Assembly (NCBI RefSeq): GCF_015476655.1
Contig: NZ_JABFHF010000015.1
Location: forward strand, 62,001 to 126,000
Origin: Aquiflexum lacus
Lineage (GTDB): Bacteria > Bacteroidota > Bacteroidia > Cytophagales > Cyclobacteriaceae
DNA length: 64,000 bases
Direction: 5' to 3'
The translations under genes were made by a program, and so were the position numbers. Numbering within the stretch: the first letter of the stretch is position 1; every line of letters starts with the position of its first letter. Below are positions 25,723 to 34,663 of this stretch, one piece after another. The notes below the pieces were generated by a model. The model did not search any database, had not been told where the DNA came from, and worked only from the letters and a program-made list of their open reading frames with translations.

Positions 25723-27174
25723 ATGGTCAGGAAATTTAATGAAATAATCCTCAAAGGATTAATTCCAGCTTTTTTTATTTCAATATTTTTGAGTTGTCAG
25801 ACACAGAATGCGGATGTGGAGATCAGCACTTTAGAAAGGTCGGCAACAATCCTCAAAGACTATGTCCATGCTGAAGACCCTACTTTTAGGTATGAAATAA
25901 TTCATTCCCTTGAGGGGGAGGGATTCGACTATCATGTGGCAAAAATGTATTCTCAGCATTGGCTCAAAAATGATATCGTCAATGAAACCGAATGGTGGCA
26001 CTATGTCTCGATGGTGATTCCAAGAGAAACCCAGCATGAAACAGGTATGATGTGGATTGGAGGAGGAAGTAAAAACTCCAAGATTCCTGAAAAACCGGAT
26101 CCAATAATCTATGAAGCCGCATTACGCACCAATTCCATTGTTGCCCAGATCCACAATGTCCCTTTTCAACCTTTGGTATTCGCCAATGATACTTTTGGCG
26201 AGCGTTATGAAGATGCCATCATAGCCTATGGCTGGAGAAAGTTTTTGGAAGGAGGGGCCAAAGATGAAGATGCCATTTGGTTGGCAAGATTGCCCATGAC
26301 ACGGGCAGTGAAATTGGCAATGGACGTGGTGACTGAAATCTCCGAAGAAAAGCATGGGAAAACGCTGGAAAAATACGTGGTGGCTGGTGCCTCAAAAAGA
26401 GGTTGGACCACTTGGACCACAGCGGCAGTGGATGATAGGGTAGTGGGTATGGTTCCTGTGGTGATTGATTTACTCAATATTGTGCCATCATTTCAGCATC
26501 ATTGGCGGAATTATGGTTTTTGGGCCCCAGCTGTGGATGATTATGTGCGGGAGGGGATAATGGATTGGATGGGCTCCATAGAATACGAAAGACTTTTGGA
26601 AATCACCGAGCCATATTCTTATTTGGAAGAATATAAGGACATTCCCAAATTATTGATCAACGCTGCAGGAGATCAGTTTTTCCTTCCAGATAGCTGGAAA
26701 TTTTATTGGGACGAACTGGTTGGAGAAAAGCATATACAATATGTCCCTAATTATGGTCATGACCTCAGTGAGTCAGATGCCTTTCCCAATTTGATTGCTT
26801 TTTATGCTTCAATCCTGAATGATGTTCCAAGACCGGAATACACTTGGTCAGTCAATGACAATAGCATAGAAATCACCACTGACCCAAACCAAAAACCTGC
26901 TTCTATCAAGTTATGGTCTGCTACAAATGAGGAATCAAGGGATTTTAGAATCGATATATTAGGACCTAAATGGACATCTTCTGAAATTCTAATCAACGAA
27001 AGTGGAAAATATGAGGTGGAGTTGAAAGAACCTGCAAAAGGTTATTCAGGATACTTTGTAGAAATCACCTATCCAGGAGAAGCGCCTATCAAGTTCACCA
27101 CAGGAGTGGAAGTGCTGCCAAAAACTTATCCATTTGAACCTTACAAGGCTGAAAATGCAAGAGGGAGTTTTTAG
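25723..27174 (+). CDS. PhoPQ-activated pathogenicity-related (PqaA) family lipoprotein
   Basis: This 483-residue alpha/beta hydrolase-like protein has a lipoprotein signal with lipobox FLSC. The family (PF10142) is named after Salmonella PqaA. Diagnostic blocks are TEWWHYVSMVIP, MMWIGGGSKN, VVAGASKRGWTTW (probable nucleophile Ser224 in a GxSxxG elbow), NVVPSFQHHWRNYGFWAPAVDDY-like LLNIVPSFQHHWRNYGFW, and NAAGDQFFLPDS. The C-terminal 90 residues form an extra beta domain. It is convergent with the OmpA gene and separated from it by a strong hairpin. Its biochemical activity is not known. Confidence 0.88.
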   Translation: MVRKFNEIILKGLIPAFFISIFLSCQTQNADVEISTLERSATILKDYVHAEDPTFRYEIIHSLEGEGFDYHVAKMYSQHWLKNDIVNETEWWHYVSMVIPRETQHETGMMWIGGGSKNSKIPEKPDPIIYEAALRTNSIVAQIHNVPFQPLVFANDTFGERYEDAIIAYGWRKFLEGGAKDEDAIWLARLPMTRAVKLAMDVVTEISEEKHGKTLEKYVVAGASKRGWTTWTTAAVDDRVVGMVPVVIDLLNIVPSFQHHWRNYGFWAPAVDDYVREGIMDWMGSIEYERLLEITEPYSYLEEYKDIPKLLINAAGDQFFLPDSWKFYWDELVGEKHIQYVPNYGHDLSESDAFPNLIAFYASILNDVPRPEYTWSVNDNSIEITTDPNQKPASIKLWSATNEESRDFRIDILGPKWTSSEILINESGKYEVELKEPAKGYSGYFVEITYPGEAPIKFTTGVEVLPKTYPFEPYKAENARGSF

Positions 27175-27329
27175 AAGACTCTAAAATTATTGCTAAATTA
27201 AAATTCGGCTTTTTACCAGTTGAATTAAGTCAGATATAAAAAAGGTATCTTCTTTCATTGAACTGACAAGGAGAGATCTTTTTCTTTTTTAATTCAAGTA
27301 ATTGAAAAAATTACATCCAATAGGTATAT

Positions 27330-27386
27330 GAATAAAAATAAGAGGGGGACAGGCACGTCGCGTCTTTCCCCCTCTTATTTTTATTC
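27330..27386. terminator. 20-bp perfect hairpin, bidirectional terminator
   Basis: The arm at 27330-27349 is perfectly complementary to 27367-27386, with a 17-nt loop. The G5/C5 core is flanked by A/T tracts on both sides, so either strand gives a stem followed by U-rich RNA. It lies between convergent genes, and the right arm includes the OmpA gene stop codon (27381-27383). Confidence 0.85.
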
Positions 27387-28226
27387 TATCATTGCAAAGA
27401 ATTTGTCAAGATCAGGAATCAAAACGATTCTTGTTCTTCTGTTTTTGGCCATATTGTCTTTGCTGTCATTTTCCACCAGAGGAATGTAGCTTGCCCTACC
27501 GGCTGCAATCAGTTTCTCTGGAGCTACATTGTATTTCTTCTCCAAAATCCTGACGATCGAAGTTGCTCTTTTTACACTCAGATCCCAGTTGTCCTGAAGA
27601 TCTACTGTTTGGATTGTCCTTGGATCAGTATGTCCTTCAATCATGACTTCCAAAGAAGGTTCAGAATTGATCACCTCAGCAAGTCTTTTCAATAATCCAT
27701 CTGCATTACGGGATACCTGATAACTTCCTGTGTTGAACAACAACCTGTCTGAAACATTGATCATTACCACAGTCTTGTCAATATCAATCTGAATATCATC
27801 TTCCTGCTCCAATGAACCATCTGAAATTGATTTCTTCATGTTATGGGCAATAGCGAGATTGATGGAATCTTCCAAAGTCTGTGCTTGGGCTAACAATTCT
27901 TGATCTACATGAGTGAGGGTTGCTTTTAATTTTTCTCTTGTAATATTGGACATTGGCGTCTTACCCTCAAGGGAGAATTTGGCATCGCTTTCGGATCTTA
28001 AGGAATTGATACGGGCATTGTACTCTTCAACCCTGGCTTCGATTTTACCCATTTTGTCTTCAAGGACTCTTTTTTCTTCTTCAAGCTTTTCCTTTTCAGT
28101 TCGGGTGTCGGCAAGCGTAACTTCTGTTTTGAACAGATCATTCTGTAATTCCACATATTTCTTTTTAGAAACACATGAACCGGCCAAAATAGTGACCGCA
28201 ATAGCATAAATAAATACTTTTTTCAT
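27381..28226 (-). CDS. OmpA-family lipoprotein
   Basis: This 281-residue outer-membrane protein has a lipoprotein signal with lipobox AGSC and a central coiled coil (about 25-80, LQNDLFKTEVTLADTRTEKE region). The C-terminal OmpA domain (about 145-275) carries MIEGHTDPR and the peptidoglycan-contacting NRRTRIVLIPD. This layout matches Bacteroidota OmpA-like anchors that tether the outer membrane to peptidoglycan. Its stop codon is inside the arm of a strong hairpin, so the mRNA 3' end is probably formed right at the coding end. The monocistronic state is inferred. Confidence 0.93.
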   Translation of the reverse strand: MKKVFIYAIAVTILAGSCVSKKKYVELQNDLFKTEVTLADTRTEKEKLEEEKRVLEDKMGKIEARVEEYNARINSLRSESDAKFSLEGKTPMSNITREKLKATLTHVDQELLAQAQTLEDSINLAIAHNMKKSISDGSLEQEDDIQIDIDKTVVMINVSDRLLFNTGSYQVSRNADGLLKRLAEVINSEPSLEVMIEGHTDPRTIQTVDLQDNWDLSVKRATSIVRILEKKYNVAPEKLIAAGRASYIPLVENDSKDNMAKNRRTRIVLIPDLDKFFAMIE

Positions 28227-28601
28227 TGTTGGTAAAGTTTTTTCTTTTTCAATGCCAAAAATGAAGCCATTTAAAACAACGCTGTCTCAATACATCATAG
28301 AAATGGTATAAATACCTTTATTTAGTCTCAATACACCTGTTAAAACCAATAAAAAATAAAGGCATGGGTTGTATCCCACGCCTATGATTTATAAAATTTC
28401 AGGTTATTGAATTACAGCTTCATCTATTTGTCTTTCTGAACAAGGGGTTCATTTAAAAACAGATTTTTATTTAGGAAAGAATCCCCCAAAGCTAGTTCAG
28501 AAGCACATAACCTTATTCCAAATTTTAACCCCCTTCTTTGTACTTTGTACATAGTACTTGGTACAATCCCCTATCCCTCATCCTTTCTCCTTCATCCTTC
28601 C
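28227..28601. other. intergenic region with TAGTACTTGGTAC-type repeat
   Basis: No gene is supported. At 28538-28567 is TTTGTACTTTGTACATAGTACTTGG-like text, a set of overlapping GTAC words. At about 28360-28385 is an imperfect hairpin (GGCATGGG with CCCACGCC). The remainder is AT-rich and presumably holds the OmpA promoter, though no convincing -7 box was found. Confidence 0.4.
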
Positions 28602-30005
28602 CTAGACTTCCTTCACCTCTGCTGTCAATTTCTGCAAGGAGTCCTTGGCATCTCCAAAGAGCATTCTGGTTTTGGGATAGAAGAAAAGTTCGTTTTCAAT
28701 TCCTGCGTAACCTGAAGCCATACCTCTTTTGAGAATGATCACATTTTTGGCCAAATCCACATCCAAAATCGGCATACCGTAAATAGGAGAGGTGGGATCA
28801 TTTTTTGCAGCAGGGTTGACCACATCATTGGCGCCTATGACAACCACTACGTCTGTATTGGCCAATCTAGGGTTGATTTCTTCCATTTCCTGTAATCTCT
28901 CATAAGGCACATCGGCTTCTGCCAAAAGTACATTCATATGGCCCGGCATTCTACCGGCAACAGGGTGAATGGCGTAACTGACTTCGACACCCTTTTCTTC
29001 CAGTAGTTTTTCCAGCTCGTGGCACACGTGCTGAGCTTGAGCGACAGCTAATCCATAACCCGGTACAATCACTACACTTTGAGAATATGAAAGCAATACT
29101 GCTGTGTCTGAAATGGTGATTTCGCGGACAGTTTGGTCGCTGCTGCCTGTTTTGGCTGCTCCCGGAGAACCAACTCCAAAAGCGCCCAATAGCACATTGG
29201 TCAAGGATCTGTTCATTGCCTTGCACATCAATATGGTCAGGATAGTGCCCGCTGAACCTACCAAAATCCCACCTGTCAACATGGCTTTGTTGCCATAAAG
29301 GAATCCGCCAAATGCAGCGGCCATTCCGGTAAAGGAATTAAGCAAGGAAATCACAACCGGCATATCTGCACCACCTATCGGCATTACAAAAAGAATTCCA
29401 TAAATAAGCGCGATGCCAAGTAATGCGTAGAATAACAATGGATCAGACCCATTGAACATTTGGATTCCTATCAGGATAATGATCACTGCCAATAAAAACA
29501 TATTGATCGCCTGATTCATAGGAAGAACTTTGTCCTTGATTTTCCCCTCCAACTTTCCATAAGCAATCATGGAGCCTGCAAAAGAAACTGAACCGATCAG
29601 AAGTCCCAAAAGCATCACCAACAGTTCCCCGTCAAATCCTGTTACAGTAGCATGCTGATGGTGTTGGAATTCTATGATGGCGATCAATGCAGCGCATGCG
29701 CCTCCCATTCCATTGAAGAAGGATACCATTTGAGGCATGGAAGTCATCTGCACCTTTTTGGCCATAACTGTGCCGATACCTGTACCCACAGCAAGTCCCA
29801 AAAATATCAAACCATAATTCAGACCTTTACCTGAATCAAATTCCTGGTACAAAGTCAGTGTGGCTACAATAGCAATCAGCATACCGGCAGCGGCGATTAG
29901 GTTTCCTTTCCTCGCGCTATCAGGGTGGCTGAGCATCTTCAATCCCACTATAAATGTGAGAGAAGCAATCAGATAGGTGATCTCCAGAATATTCAGACTT
30001 ATCAT
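28602..30005 (-). CDS. pntB: NAD(P) transhydrogenase subunit beta
   Basis: This 467-residue integral membrane subunit belongs to the proton-translocating Re/Si-specific transhydrogenase, which drives NADPH formation from NADH using the proton gradient. About nine N-terminal membrane helices (conserved GNLIAAAGM and FFNGMGGACAALIA) lead into the NADP(H)-binding domain III, with VPGYGLAVAQAQH (dinucleotide-binding loop), HPVAGRMPGHMNVLLAEADV, NDVVNPAAKNDP and the C-terminal KRGMASGYAGIENELFF. It overlaps the preceding small subunit by 4 bp. It is the last gene of a three-gene operon. Confidence 0.96.
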   Translation of the reverse strand: MISLNILEITYLIASLTFIVGLKMLSHPDSARKGNLIAAAGMLIAIVATLTLYQEFDSGKGLNYGLIFLGLAVGTGIGTVMAKKVQMTSMPQMVSFFNGMGGACAALIAIIEFQHHQHATVTGFDGELLVMLLGLLIGSVSFAGSMIAYGKLEGKIKDKVLPMNQAINMFLLAVIIILIGIQMFNGSDPLLFYALLGIALIYGILFVMPIGGADMPVVISLLNSFTGMAAAFGGFLYGNKAMLTGGILVGSAGTILTILMCKAMNRSLTNVLLGAFGVGSPGAAKTGSSDQTVREITISDTAVLLSYSQSVVIVPGYGLAVAQAQHVCHELEKLLEEKGVEVSYAIHPVAGRMPGHMNVLLAEADVPYERLQEMEEINPRLANTDVVVVIGANDVVNPAAKNDPTSPIYGMPILDVDLAKNVIILKRGMASGYAGIENELFFYPKTRMLFGDAKDSLQKLTAEVKEV

Positions 30006-30319
30006 GATTTCTTGGGTTTTTTCTTAAACATTTCCAGCATCCGGTCTGTGACCACAAAGCCGCCAATTACATTGAGCATCCCGACCACGACAGCCAAAAA
30101 TCCTACCGACAGTGCCAAATAATTATCAGGAGAAGCTTGTAACATGACAATGATCGCCCCGACCACTACCACACCATGTATGGCATTAGCTCCTGACATC
30201 AGCGGGGTATGCAATATGGCGGGGACATTGGAAATTACTTCCACCCCCAACAAAATGGCCAAAACAAGGAAATATATCATCTCCATGTTATTGCCTAGGT
30301 ATTCCAATAATAATTCCAT
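30002..30319 (-). CDS. pntAB: NAD(P) transhydrogenase alpha subunit, membrane part (split form)
   Basis: This 105-residue protein has three membrane helices equivalent to the C-terminal membrane part of E. coli PntA. Conserved blocks are LGVEVISNVPAILHTPLMSGANAIHG and the final VTDRMLEMFKKK. It belongs to the three-polypeptide form of transhydrogenase found in many bacteria. It starts 2 bp after the nucleotide-binding alpha1 gene and overlaps pntB by 4 bp (ATGA), so translation is coupled and stoichiometry is probably set this way. Confidence 0.95.
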   Translation of the reverse strand: MELLLEYLGNNMEMIYFLVLAILLGVEVISNVPAILHTPLMSGANAIHGVVVVGAIIVMLQASPDNYLALSVGFLAVVVGMLNVIGGFVVTDRMLEMFKKKPKKS

Positions 30320-30321
30320 GA

Positions 30322-31446
30322 TTAAGTGTTTAGCATTTGAACGATTCTAGAATTGACAGGATTTCCATCATGGCACACACAAGTACCTGCTACAATGTCA
30401 TCTTCAAAATTCAGGTTTAAGCTGCCATCTTTTATGATCAGTTTTAAAAAGTTCAGGTAATTTTTCCCATACATCTTGCTGGCATCCTGTGGCATATTGG
30501 CGGCGAGATTTCCAACACCTACAATCCTGACGCCATTGACCTCTACAGTTTGGTCAGGTTGTGATAGCGCACAATTTCCACCTGAGGATGCTGCCAAGTC
30601 GATGATGACCGACCCAGGCTTCATAGCCCTTACGGTCCTTTCTTCCACCAATTGAGGAGCTTTCCTACCAGGAATCTGCGCTGTGGTGATGATTACATCA
30701 GCCTTCATGGCGTGTTCATGGATGGTATCCTTTTGTTTTTGAAGGTATTCTGCAGATTGTTCTACTGCATATCCTCCGGCACCTTTGTCTTCAGTAGCAC
30801 CTTCCACATCCACGAATTTGGCTCCAATTGAAAGGACTTCCTCCTTGGCAGCCTGCCTAACATCAAATGCAAAAACCGCAGCCCCTAATCTTTTGGCAGT
30901 AGCAATGGCCTGAAGTCCTGCGACTCCTGCACCAAGGATCAATACCCGGGAAGGAGTGATACTACCGGCCGCTGTCATAAACATTGGAAAAAACCTTGGA
31001 AGCAGATCAGCAGCCATCAGAACAGCCTTATATCCCGACACAGTCGCCATGGAAGAAAGTACATCCATCGCTTGGGCACGGGTGGTTCTTGGAACCAGTT
31101 CCATACTGAATGCCGTTCGTTTTTCCTGAACCAGATAATTGGTGAGCTCCGGATTGAACAATGCATTAAGTTGTCCCATTAGGACTCCTGCAGGTTTCAT
31201 TTTTGATATCTCCTCCTGAGCAATGGGCTGAATACCCAGAATCATGTCGGATTGTTGCAAAATCTCTGCTCTTTGGTGAATTTCTGCACCGGCCTCTTTG
31301 TAAAGTTCATCTGAGGCATAGGCACTAGCCCCAGCATTGTTTTCTACCCAAACCGAAACTTTCCAGCTGATCAAAGTTTTTACAGCTTCAGGTAACAATG
31401 CTACCCGGGCCTCGGTTGTGGGTTCTTTTAAAATCCCTATAATCAT
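30322..31446 (-). CDS. pntAA: NAD(P) transhydrogenase alpha1 subunit, NAD-binding
   Basis: This 374-residue soluble domain I of transhydrogenase, related to alanine dehydrogenase, binds NAD(H). Visible motifs are KEPTTEARVALLPEAV at the N-terminus, SMELVPRTTRAQAMDVLSSM, the Rossmann loop LILGAGVAGLQAIATAKRLG, FDVRQAAKEEV and PGRKAPQLVEE with DLAASSGGNCALSQPD. It is the first gene of the operon. Opposite-strand DNA just upstream has plus-strand promoter-like boxes serving the divergent deacetylase gene. The assignment is secure. Confidence 0.95.
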   Translation of the reverse strand: MIIGILKEPTTEARVALLPEAVKTLISWKVSVWVENNAGASAYASDELYKEAGAEIHQRAEILQQSDMILGIQPIAQEEISKMKPAGVLMGQLNALFNPELTNYLVQEKRTAFSMELVPRTTRAQAMDVLSSMATVSGYKAVLMAADLLPRFFPMFMTAAGSITPSRVLILGAGVAGLQAIATAKRLGAAVFAFDVRQAAKEEVLSIGAKFVDVEGATEDKGAGGYAVEQSAEYLQKQKDTIHEHAMKADVIITTAQIPGRKAPQLVEERTVRAMKPGSVIIDLAASSGGNCALSQPDQTVEVNGVRIVGVGNLAANMPQDASKMYGKNYLNFLKLIIKDGSLNLNFEDDIVAGTCVCHDGNPVNSRIVQMLNT

Positions 31447-31470
31447 TGCTTTTTAGGATAAAGCGAGAAA

Positions 31471-31490
31471 TATTTTTGAATATAAATTTG
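31471..31490 (+). promoter_or_regulatory. two overlapping -7 boxes ahead of the polysaccharide deacetylase gene
   Basis: TATTTTTG (31471-31478) and TAAATTTG (31483-31490) both match TAnnTTTG on the plus strand. A TTG lies 22 bp before the first. They are in the divergent gap between pntAA and the deacetylase gene and would give a 5' leader of 110-130 nt to the start at 31609. Confidence 0.4.
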
Positions 31491-31608
31491 AAGTCATGAA
31501 ACTATTAAAAAGAATCGAAAATGAAAGTTTTTTTATATGTGCAGTTTAATATTTCGGTTATTTATTTTAATTACACTTTATATTCCAGCAAATATTTGTT
31601 TGATATGT

Positions 31609-32400
31609 ATGCAGAAATTTAATGCCACTTATTATCATATTACTTTAGTGATTCTAATGCAATGCATTGCTTCCACGAATCTTATTGGCCAAGGAAACTA
31701 TCACTATGGGGCAATTGTTCGTGGTGATTCCAATGAAAAGAATATAAGTTTGATTTTTACAGGACATGAATTTGCGGAAGGTGGTGAAGATATTTTGAAT
31801 ACGCTAAATCAGTTTGATGCCAAAGGTTCATTTTTTTTAACAGGAGATTTTTATAGGAACCCTGATTTTGAGACTTTATTGATCAGAATGAAAAAAGAAG
31901 GACATTACCTAGGAGCCCATTCGGACAAACATCTTTTGTATTGTACTTGGGAAGACAGGGATAAGCTTTTAGTAAGTAAAGAGGAATTTTTTAATGATCT
32001 AAAAGCAAATTATAAGGAAATGAAGCGATTTGGGATAAGTTTTGAGGATGCACCTTACTTTCTACCGCCCTATGAATGGTACAATGATAGCATCAGCCAT
32101 TGGTCAAAGAGTTTAGGATTACAATTGATCAATTTTTCCAGCGGAACACGAAGCCATGCAGATTACACTGACCCATCCATGGGTAATTATGTTTCTTCAA
32201 GAGCTATTTTTAAAAGTATTCAAGAGTATGAAGCTAATTCATCTACAGGACTTAATGGCTTTTTGTTGTTGATGCATGTTGGGGTAGGTGAAAAAAGAAA
32301 AGATAAATTTTACGAAATGCTACCCGAGTTACTGCATTGGCTGGAAGATAATGGATATTCTGTAGTGCCTTTGAAAGACTTGTTGGGAGTGGGAGAATGA
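31609..32400 (+). CDS. polysaccharide deacetylase-family (NodB-like) exported protein
   Basis: This protein of 263 residues starts at the ATG at 31609, which gives a normal signal peptide (HITLVILMQCIAST, cleavage near NLIGQ). The frame extends back to 31537, which would add a second hydrophobic stretch. NodB motif 1 is LIFTGHEFAEGG, with His where classical members have the metal-binding Asp; this may be a family variant. Motif 2 is GAHSDKHLLY (HxxxH) and motif 3 is FLPPYEWYN. LINFSSGTRSHADYT follows. Such enzymes remove acetyl groups from surface glycans. It stands alone between divergent pnt genes and the convergent amidoligase cluster. Confidence 0.83.
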   Translation: MQKFNATYYHITLVILMQCIASTNLIGQGNYHYGAIVRGDSNEKNISLIFTGHEFAEGGEDILNTLNQFDAKGSFFLTGDFYRNPDFETLLIRMKKEGHYLGAHSDKHLLYCTWEDRDKLLVSKEEFFNDLKANYKEMKRFGISFEDAPYFLPPYEWYNDSISHWSKSLGLQLINFSSGTRSHADYTDPSMGNYVSSRAIFKSIQEYEANSSTGLNGFLLLMHVGVGEKRKDKFYEMLPELLHWLEDNGYSVVPLKDLLGVGE

Positions 32401-32469
32401 AAAGAAATTTTTTTTGAAAACTCACTATACTTGATAAAATGAGTGGGTAATTTATGAGACAGAATAGGA

Positions 32470-33663
32470 TCACTCTTTTTCCATCAACCCAATAGTCCCT
32501 CCGACCCAGTTACGGTCCTTATTGAACTTGACACCGATCATTTCGCCGCGGCTTAACCTGACAAGGTTGCCTATGATGGTCGGATTTTCGTCCTTTTCTG
32601 GCCAAACTACCAACATCCTGACTTCCACTTTAACTTCTCCTTCTATTGCTTTTAGTACGGGTAGGTAATGGACTTTTTTCTGAAGTATAAAGAGGTCCTT
32701 TTCAGTGACTGCTTCTACATCTGATTTTTTGACATGATAAATAACTCCGCTTCCTGAAAATGAAAACAGTGGTTTCAATACATAATTTTCCAAATCTTCT
32801 GGGATTTCTTTCAGGTCACTCAAAAGGGTGGTTTCAATGAAATAGGGTCCCTCCAAATAGGGAAGTATAAATTTGCTTATCCTGTAAAACCAATTGGGAT
32901 GACCTGCCCATTCCACATCAAGTTCTTCCAAAAAGGAAAATTCCATTTTCAGGTCTTTTCGGGCATCCAATTCATCAAATATCACCCTATTGTAAATTCT
33001 TTTGATTTGGATTTCTTGACCTTCATCGTTTTTGTAAAAAAGCTGCTTCCCCTTTTTGATGACTTCCGTTACACAGACAAAGGGTATTCCCAAATCCTTT
33101 TTACAATAATAAAAATCAACCTTTGTATTTTGTTTCTCAGGTTCTATTTCCAGCAAAACCACGTTTTCCGGTTGATGTCCATTCAATACTGTCTCTTTAA
33201 ATTTGTTCAGATAGCCGGTCTCATCCAAGCCTCCAAAGTAAGGAGTCAATTCAGATAAGTATGGATAGGCGTTTTTTATCTTTTCAAACAAATTGTACTG
33301 GAAATTGAATACTGAGGGAAATCCTTGGACTTCAATCAGTTTGGGGATTATTTTTCCGTTTTCCTCGCAGATTCCAAAATCAATGGCCAGAAATTGTGTA
33401 TGGGAATCCTGATTGGGGACATTGAAATTGATGTTCAGGGATCTTTGAGTGAGTTGGTTGAAATCCTCCCTTTTGATAAAATCAACAATCTGTTGGGAAC
33501 CTTCCAGCAATTGTTCTTTGAGTTCATTGGGAATAAAAAATGGTGATTCAGCTACACGGAAAGTTGGCAGACCTCCAAAATCTGATGCCAGGTCAATCAG
33601 AAAGGATTGGTATTTTTCATCAGAAAAATTTCCATTGAAGAGGTTTCTGTAATTCTGAATCAT
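32470..33663 (-). CDS. ATP-grasp-like protein of the amidoligase cluster (last gene)
   Basis: This 397-residue protein resembles ATP-grasp ligases without a classical early lysine block. The N-terminal half has LAIDFGICEENGKIIPKLIE followed by VQGFPS, which looks like an acidic metal-binding strand. The C-terminal part has NYVLKPLFSFSGSGV, a phosphate-loop-like lysine and glycine segment, and ends NLVRLSRGEMIGVKFNKDRN. The circular order is reminiscent of glutathionylspermidine-synthase-like ATP-grasps. It starts 11 bp after the glutamine amidotransferase and closes a five-gene cluster. A ligase activity forming an amide or peptide bond is inferred, not proven. Confidence 0.65.
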   Translation of the reverse strand: MIQNYRNLFNGNFSDEKYQSFLIDLASDFGGLPTFRVAESPFFIPNELKEQLLEGSQQIVDFIKREDFNQLTQRSLNINFNVPNQDSHTQFLAIDFGICEENGKIIPKLIEVQGFPSVFNFQYNLFEKIKNAYPYLSELTPYFGGLDETGYLNKFKETVLNGHQPENVVLLEIEPEKQNTKVDFYYCKKDLGIPFVCVTEVIKKGKQLFYKNDEGQEIQIKRIYNRVIFDELDARKDLKMEFSFLEELDVEWAGHPNWFYRISKFILPYLEGPYFIETTLLSDLKEIPEDLENYVLKPLFSFSGSGVIYHVKKSDVEAVTEKDLFILQKKVHYLPVLKAIEGEVKVEVRMLVVWPEKDENPTIIGNLVRLSRGEMIGVKFNKDRNWVGGTIGLMEKE

Positions 33664-33674
33664 ATCATGAATGA

Positions 33675-34499
33675 TTAATGTAAGATGGTTTCCTGTTCTT
33701 TGATTTTTTGTATGGATCGTTCCAGAAAATTAGGAATAAGGGTGGCATTGGTTTTATAAATTGTGTGTTCTTCCACAACATGCTCCAGCATGGCTAAGTA
33801 TCTTGTTTTACCCCTCAAATCGATGATTTGATCCCTTACTTCAGCTTTTTTGAGATGTTGTAAAAAACCCACGGGGTCAGCTTCGGGATGAAATTGTGTC
33901 CCGACCATCTCAGAGGTAAAACGGATTCCCATGAGAGCCCTTTCATACTCTACATAATTTCGGATTTTTTCCAAGGCAATTATTTTTGCTCCCATCTCCC
34001 GGAATTTCTTTTGGTTCGGCTGCACTACCTGATAATCACGTGAATCAATGGCCCAAAAAGGATTGTCCAGATTTTCAAATAATGGATCTACCATTCCAGC
34101 CTCGGTTTTATGAATGTTCATTACACCAAAAGAGGTTGATTTTCTTTTAGTCACCTTTGCCAATCCAAAATGCTGAACGGCCATCTGATAGGAATGACAA
34201 ATAAACAGTATATATTTTTTACGATCATTGGTCAGGTTCCAGTTGTATATGCCGTCAATGACACCATAATAACTTTTATCCCAAATACCATCTCCCTCAA
34301 CAGGATTTCCCGGACCACCTGAGGAGATATAGAGATTGAATTCTTCTAAATTCGGAACCTCGTTTTTTTGTCTGACATCAAATACTTCGATGGAAAGTTC
34401 ATCTCTGAATCTTCCCACAATATCATGGATACAACGCATACCCTGATTGGTAATGCCATTATACATATCCAAAATTGCCACCTTTATTTTCTCCTGCAT
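33675..34499 (-). CDS. class I glutamine amidotransferase-like protein
   Basis: This 274-residue cytoplasmic protein has a class I glutaminase triad. The nucleophile lies in LFICHSYQMA (Cys101), with FHPEAD giving His204 and Glu206. The oxyanion strand is YISSGGPGNPVEG. It is not fused to a synthetase and has a C-terminal extension (about 215-274). Such proteins supply ammonia to a partner ligase or act as gamma-glutamyl hydrolases. Here the partners are probably the adjoining ATP-grasp and GCS2 proteins. A 164-bp gap separates it from the upstream GCS2 gene, so a second promoter is possible; the following ATP-grasp gene is 11 bp away. Confidence 0.87.
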   Translation of the reverse strand: MQEKIKVAILDMYNGITNQGMRCIHDIVGRFRDELSIEVFDVRQKNEVPNLEEFNLYISSGGPGNPVEGDGIWDKSYYGVIDGIYNWNLTNDRKKYILFICHSYQMAVQHFGLAKVTKRKSTSFGVMNIHKTEAGMVDPLFENLDNPFWAIDSRDYQVVQPNQKKFREMGAKIIALEKIRNYVEYERALMGIRFTSEMVGTQFHPEADPVGFLQHLKKAEVRDQIIDLRGKTRYLAMLEHVVEEHTIYKTNATLIPNFLERSIQKIKEQETILH

Positions 34500-34663
34500 G
34501 ATTTAATTGATTAAGCCGACGCAATTTAAAGTTTCCAAACGAAAATGTTCAATGAACAATAAAGAAAGTGCAATTTTTGTTTTTCGAAACAGTATGGTTT
34601 ACAGGCAGAGATCAAAGAGAAGAGATTCTTTTTTTAGAAACCTAATCAATAATTGGTTCTTGA
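34500..34663. other. 164-bp gap inside the amidoligase cluster
   Basis: This is the only sizeable gap in the five-gene minus-strand cluster. It is AT-rich and I see no gene and no clear terminator, though TTTTTGTTTTTCG-type runs are present. It may hold an internal promoter for the amidotransferase and the downstream ATP-grasp-like gene. Confidence 0.35.

Noticed and set aside
31537-31608. Upstream start of the polysaccharide deacetylase
   Set aside because: It adds a second hydrophobic leader before a normal signal peptide beginning at 31609.
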